From Adiantum capillus-veneris (Eukaryota > Streptophyta > Polypodiopsida > Polypodiales > Pteridaceae): DNA of 64,000 nt. How positions within the stretch are numbered: the first letter of the stretch is position 1; each line of letters begins with the position of its first letter. The DNA is taken from assembly GCA_014529385.2 (NCBI GenBank), contig CM043955.1, positions 145,954,140 through 146,018,139 on the forward strand, in the 5' to 3' direction. The notes beneath the pieces were generated by a model that was not told the DNA's origin, did no database searches, and saw only the letters and a program-made list of their open reading frames with translations. Shown here piece by piece: positions 60,328 to 64,000 of this stretch. A program made the translations under genes and the position numbers.

Positions 60328-60942
60328 TTACTCTAATGTAGCATTGTAAGCATTGACAAGGTTCATACTATCCTTAAGTTGTACTCCTTGCATCCATTTA
60401 GCATCTTCAAAAGGATAATTTTTGAACTTAATAAGATACCGTCGGATAATCTTACCATGTCGTAGTACCTTATCTTCATGCCGAAGGATAGCTTCGGGTT
60501 GTAGCACCTCTTCTTGGTCTTCAACTTCGGGAGGGTCTTCAATAATTGGTTCAATTGGTGGCTCTCCTTTGTAGGGCTTAAGTAAGCTTACATGAAAGGC
60601 ATTGTGTATAAGCCAATGGTTGGGCAACTTGAGTTGATAAGCCGTCTCATTTATAGGCTTCAAGATTTGGAAAGGACCATAGTATCTTTTTGCTAGTGTA
60701 GCATAATACTTTTGATGGCCCGTAGGATTTTTGCCCGTCGTTTGCCTTAATCGAGCCTTAGGAAACTTGAGTAAGACCCAATCATTTTCTTTGAACATTA
60801 AGGCTCTTCTGTGCTCATCAACAGCAGCTTTTTGCCTTTGTTGAGAGATGGCTATAGCCTCCCTAATCTTTTGAAAAGATTCTTGTAGGTCACGGCTATA
60901 CTCATCGGCGGCGAAGATTTTCCCATGTACTTTCAGTAACAA
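60328..60942 (-). CDS. pol: Family B integrase C-terminus with chromodomain-like tail
   Basis: 204 residues in the same frame as the main pol, after TAG 60970. It has a helix-rich stretch (QKIREAIAISQQRQKAAVDE), DWVLLKFPKARLRQ, YYGPFQILKPINETAYQLKL, NAFHVSLLKPY and the C-terminal ILRHEDKVLRHG and LIKFKNYPFEDAKW, which resembles the chromodomain of chromoviral integrases used for targeting to chromatin. Ends at NAYNATLE. Confidence 0.88.
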   Translation of the reverse strand: MLLKVHGKIFAADEYSRDLQESFQKIREAIAISQQRQKAAVDEHRRALMFKENDWVLLKFPKARLRQTTGKNPTGHQKYYATLAKRYYGPFQILKPINETAYQLKLPNHWLIHNAFHVSLLKPYKGEPPIEPIIEDPPEVEDQEEVLQPEAILRHEDKVLRHGKIIRRYLIKFKNYPFEDAKWMQGVQLKDSMNLVNAYNATLE

Positions 60943-60969
60943 GGGACTTTTAGGTCTTCCTTCTATGAT

Positions 60970-63900
60970 CTAGAAAGGTGCTTTGCCCGTAGAAGTATGT
61001 ACAGTATTATTGTAGGCATACTCTACTATCGGTAAATACTTTTCCCATTGTGAGCGTTGATCTACTTCGGTAACATAAGTCTTGAGTAGATCGAGTATCG
61101 TAAGATTGGCTATCTCACTTTGGCCATCCGTTTGTGGGTGATAGGCCGAAGAGAAATTCAATCTTGTTCCTAGATTTTCAAAGAGACCTTTCCAGAAATT
61201 ACTGGTCATTTTAAGATCTCTATCTGACACGATGGATGTGGGTAATCCATGGTGTTTGAAAATCTGAGATATGAAGAGAGTTGCCATTTGATGTGCCTTA
61301 ATAGTCTTTTTGACAGGAATAAAATGTGCTTGCTTGCTAAACCTGTCGACTATTGTCCATATTCCTGTATTCCCATGGATAGACTTGGGTAATCCAAAGA
61401 TGAAATCCATGGATATACTCTCCCATGGTGAATTTGGAATAGGCAATGGCTGGAGTAATCCAGGTTGCTTCCCTCTATCATACTTGGTCTTTTGGCATAC
61501 TACACATTTTGAAACATACTCTTGTATGTCCACTTTCATGGTAGGCCAATAGAAATACGTCTCTACTCCTCGGAGAGTAGGTTGAATACCTCTATGCCCT
61601 GCATATGGAGGAGCATGGGATTCATACATAACCTTCTCACGAAGGGAATGGGTAACACATAGCCTATTGCCGTGAAGAAGATAACCATCCTGCAAGGTGA
61701 ATGGTTCCTCTTTCTTCCCCAAAGCAAGGGCTGACATTATGTCTCTAAAGTCAGGGTTAGTAGCATACTCATCTATCATAGAGGATAGATCATTGTGAGT
61801 AGCTATAGACACCGCATTAACTTTTGGTCGTCGTGAAAGTGCATCGGCAACTTGATTGTGCTTACCAGCTATGTGAGCAATATGAAAATTAAATTGCGAA
61901 AGAAAATTTGCCCACCTCATTTGTTTGTCAGAAAGCTTGGTTTGCGTCATGAAATACTTGAGACTTTGGTGGTCGGTTCGTAGGATAAATGGAGTCCCCA
62001 ATAGGTAGTGCTTCCATGTGTCTAGGGCATGTAGAACAGCTAAAAGCTCTTTCTCATAAATGCCCAAGACTCGTTCATCACCATTGAGCCTTCGGCTCTC
62101 ATATGCTATGGTATGCCCTTGTTGAAGCAAAACCGCTCCAAGGCAATCACCACAAGCATCACATTGGACCTCAAAGGGCTTTGAGAGATCCGGAAGCACA
62201 AGGACTGGTTGGGAAGTAAGCTTCTCTTTGAGTTTTTCAAAAGCATTTTGCTCCTTAGCAGTCCATACAAACTTAACGTTCTTCTTGGTTAAGTCGTGTA
62301 GTGGTCCTGCCACTTGAGAGAATTTTGCTATGAAGCGTCTATAGTATGCACACATACCAATAAAGCTTCTTAGCTCATGTAGATTCCTTGGGTTAGGCCA
62401 TGATTTTATTACCTCTAACTTTGATGGATCCATACGAATACCATCGTGAGAGATAATATGGCCTAGATATTGAATCTCTTGAACGAAGAATTCACTTTTC
62501 TTTTGGTTGAGAAAAAGTTTGTTCTCCCTCAAGGCTTGAAAAATCACTTGGAGATGTTGCTTATGTTCCTCCAAAGATTTGGAGTAGATGATGATATCAT
62601 CGAAGAACACTCCAGTGAATTTTCGATATGGTCTAAAATTTTTCTCCATCAAACGATTGAACGTAGCTGGTGCATTAGTCAAGCCAAAAGGCATGACTAG
62701 ATATTCATAAAGACCAAATGTTGTGCGAAACGCGGTCTTTAAGATATCCTCATCCACTATCCTTATTTGATGATAGCCACTCTTAAGGTCAATCCTACTG
62801 AAGTAGGTAGAGCCTTGTAGCTTATCAAACAGATCTTCTACCCGAGGTACGGGAAATCTGTTTTTAATAGTGATATGGTTTAGTGCTCGATAGTCCACAC
62901 ACATACGGTATGTACCATCTTTCTTTTGCACTAAAAGGACTGGAGAACAAAAGGGAGAGGAACTAGGCCTCACCATCCCTTTGTCTACCAGCTCTTGTAC
63001 TTGCCTCATGATCTCCTCTTGTTGAGCTTGCGAGACTCGATAAGGAGGTTGGTTAGGCGGTGAGCTTCCTGGAAGGAGCTTAATACGATGGTCATCATCC
63101 CCTCGTTTTGGAGGTAGGTCCATAGGGATATCATCGATGAACACATCTTGGAATCCTTTTAGAAAAGTAGACAAGTCTAACTCTTCTTGATTCCTATCAT
63201 TTTCATTTGATGAAACATTATTAGCTTTTAGAGACTCTTTGACATAAATCATGTACGCAGAAACTGAACTCTTCATTGATTTATCAAAAGAAAGAGGATT
63301 TACAAGTGGAATAGTGCGACCACGCTCACTAGCATCTACATACATGTTCTTTCCCCTGTAGGTGAAGTAAATTCTCCTTTCAGGGAACTTCATGTTGGCA
63401 GCCATGCGATCAAACCATGGTGCCCCTAGGATAACATCCTGATGTTGGAGGGGAGAGATGAAGAAGTCTTCTTTGTCGACATAGCTTTGGACATGAAGCC
63501 TCAACTTCCTAATCAAGGGAGTAACGGAGGCTTGTTGTCCCTTGAAAGCTGCATCAGCTGTTACTATATCTCCCATCTCAAAAGCTTGAATGCCCAACTT
63601 GGTGGCCAACTCTATTGATATGAAGTTGAGAGTAGAGCCAGGGTCAAACAAGATGAAGGCATCATGCTCTCGTACCTTTCCCCAAGCATAGGAGAGTGAT
63701 GATCCTTTGCAATGAGCATCCTCTTTTGGAGCTTCGATGGTGGAAGCCCTAGGAGTTTCATTGCGAGTATTCTTCTTGGGCCAAGAACGATAGCCATGTC
63801 CTTGCTCCCCACACTTGAAACACTTATGGTCCTTGCGAAAAGCTTCAAGCTCTTCAGGAGAGAGTTTGTTTTTACCTTTGTAAACTCCCTTCTCCTTGGA

Positions 63901-63990
63901 CCGATTGTTGTTGTTGTTGTTGGAAGTGCCTTGGGAATTATTTTGAGCATTGGATTTCCCCTTTGCATCATTTTTATCTTTGTTTTCCAT
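60970..63990 (-). CDS. pol: Family B Gag-Pol: knuckle, protease, RT, RNase H, integrase
   Basis: 1006 residues, open beyond the window edge. Zinc knuckle at 57-70 (CFKCGEQGHGYRSW), with the last Cys replaced by Trp. Protease loop DPGST at 116-120 in place of DSG/DTG. RT (about 320-500): [56 protein letters not shown]. RNase H (about 590-710): CDACGDCLGAVLLQQG, YEKELLAVLHAL, TDHQSLKYF. Integrase: HAPPYAGHRG, CVVCQKTKYDRGKQ, SMDFIFGLPKS, VSDRDLKMTSNFW, DGQSEIAN. Stopped by TAG 60970, where copy 50440 has GAG. Confidence 0.94.
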   Translation of the reverse strand: MENKDKNDAKGKSNAQNNSQGTSNNNNNNRSKEKGVYKGKNKLSPEELEAFRKDHKCFKCGEQGHGYRSWPKKNTRNETPRASTIEAPKEDAHCKGSSLSYAWGKVREHDAFILFDPGSTLNFISIELATKLGIQAFEMGDIVTADAAFKGQQASVTPLIRKLRLHVQSYVDKEDFFISPLQHQDVILGAPWFDRMAANMKFPERRIYFTYRGKNMYVDASERGRTIPLVNPLSFDKSMKSSVSAYMIYVKESLKANNVSSNENDRNQEELDLSTFLKGFQDVFIDDIPMDLPPKRGDDDHRIKLLPGSSPPNQPPYRVSQAQQEEIMRQVQELVDKGMVRPSSSPFCSPVLLVQKKDGTYRMCVDYRALNHITIKNRFPVPRVEDLFDKLQGSTYFSRIDLKSGYHQIRIVDEDILKTAFRTTFGLYEYLVMPFGLTNAPATFNRLMEKNFRPYRKFTGVFFDDIIIYSKSLEEHKQHLQVIFQALRENKLFLNQKKSEFFVQEIQYLGHIISHDGIRMDPSKLEVIKSWPNPRNLHELRSFIGMCAYYRRFIAKFSQVAGPLHDLTKKNVKFVWTAKEQNAFEKLKEKLTSQPVLVLPDLSKPFEVQCDACGDCLGAVLLQQGHTIAYESRRLNGDERVLGIYEKELLAVLHALDTWKHYLLGTPFILRTDHQSLKYFMTQTKLSDKQMRWANFLSQFNFHIAHIAGKHNQVADALSRRPKVNAVSIATHNDLSSMIDEYATNPDFRDIMSALALGKKEEPFTLQDGYLLHGNRLCVTHSLREKVMYESHAPPYAGHRGIQPTLRGVETYFYWPTMKVDIQEYVSKCVVCQKTKYDRGKQPGLLQPLPIPNSPWESISMDFIFGLPKSIHGNTGIWTIVDRFSKQAHFIPVKKTIKAHQMATLFISQIFKHHGLPTSIVSDRDLKMTSNFWKGLFENLGTRLNFSSAYHPQTDGQSEIANLTILDLLKTYVTEVDQRSQWEKYLPIVEYAYNNTVHTSTGKAPF

Positions 63991-64000
63991 GGGCTTGACA

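Larger units (their letters stand above)
58360..64000 (-). mobile_element. Family B chromovirus, 3' part, continuing beyond the window
   Basis: Minus-strand Ty3/gypsy element. Gag end, knuckle, protease, RT, RNase H, integrase with chromodomain-like tail, 3' untranslated region, polypurine tract and 3' LTR are present; capsid and 5' LTR lie right of the window. The pol is broken by only one codon, the best preserved in the window. Confidence 0.92.

Overview
The window is a nest of plant transposable elements, and I found no clearly intact host gene. It suggests a nuclear chromosome of a land plant with a large, repeat-rich genome. The evidence is LTR retrotransposons primed by plant-type tRNA-Asp and initiator tRNA-Met sites, Ty1/copia and Ty3/gypsy polyproteins of plant type, a CACTA (En/Spm)-like gene with two introns of about 90 bp, and very dense TG/AG microsatellites. 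A fern, lycophyte or gymnosperm would fit; the sequence does not settle which.

Layout, using my own letters for families. 1-11269: family A, a Ty3/gypsy element on + (5' LTR cut by the window edge, tRNA-Asp primer site, gag, protease, RT, RNase H, integrase, an extra protease-like domain, PPT, 3' LTR). 11270-15121: a family A LTR scrap, then two head-to-tail copia family D fragments on -. 15122-16780: chromovirus family B relic on -. 16781-17312: family A LTR piece. 17315-20267: family C gypsy gag-protease on -. 20268-24656: family A LTR scrap and a larger copia D copy on -. 24657-27585: mostly non-coding, with an orphan initiator-Met primer site and TATA boxes. 27586-33436: a family B LTR scar fused to a 5'-truncated second family A copy on +. 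33437-38040: a gypsy integrase relic and copia family E on -, the latter split by a MITE-like insert. 38041-41581: family F gypsy deletion derivative with a long LTR. 42100-42475: low-complexity DNA. 42956-45148: right half of a CACTA-like element. 45236-50340: relics, a 218-bp foldback, paired hairpins and a tandem duplication. 50440-64000: three family B chromovirus segments, one on + and two on -, the last running off the right edge with an almost open pol.

The elements are nested and mutually truncated, and nearly all are broken, mainly by TGA codons. Family A is the most unusual. Both copies carry a second retropepsin-like domain (DTGA ... NLGR) downstream of integrase. The longer copy also has about 2.2 kb of further 3' sequence containing three in-frame W[VI]PK motifs, an intact 126-residue acidic ORF, and a reading frame that crosses the polypurine tract into the LTR with only synonymous differences between the two copies near the tract. 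No tRNA, rRNA or CRISPR array was recognised.
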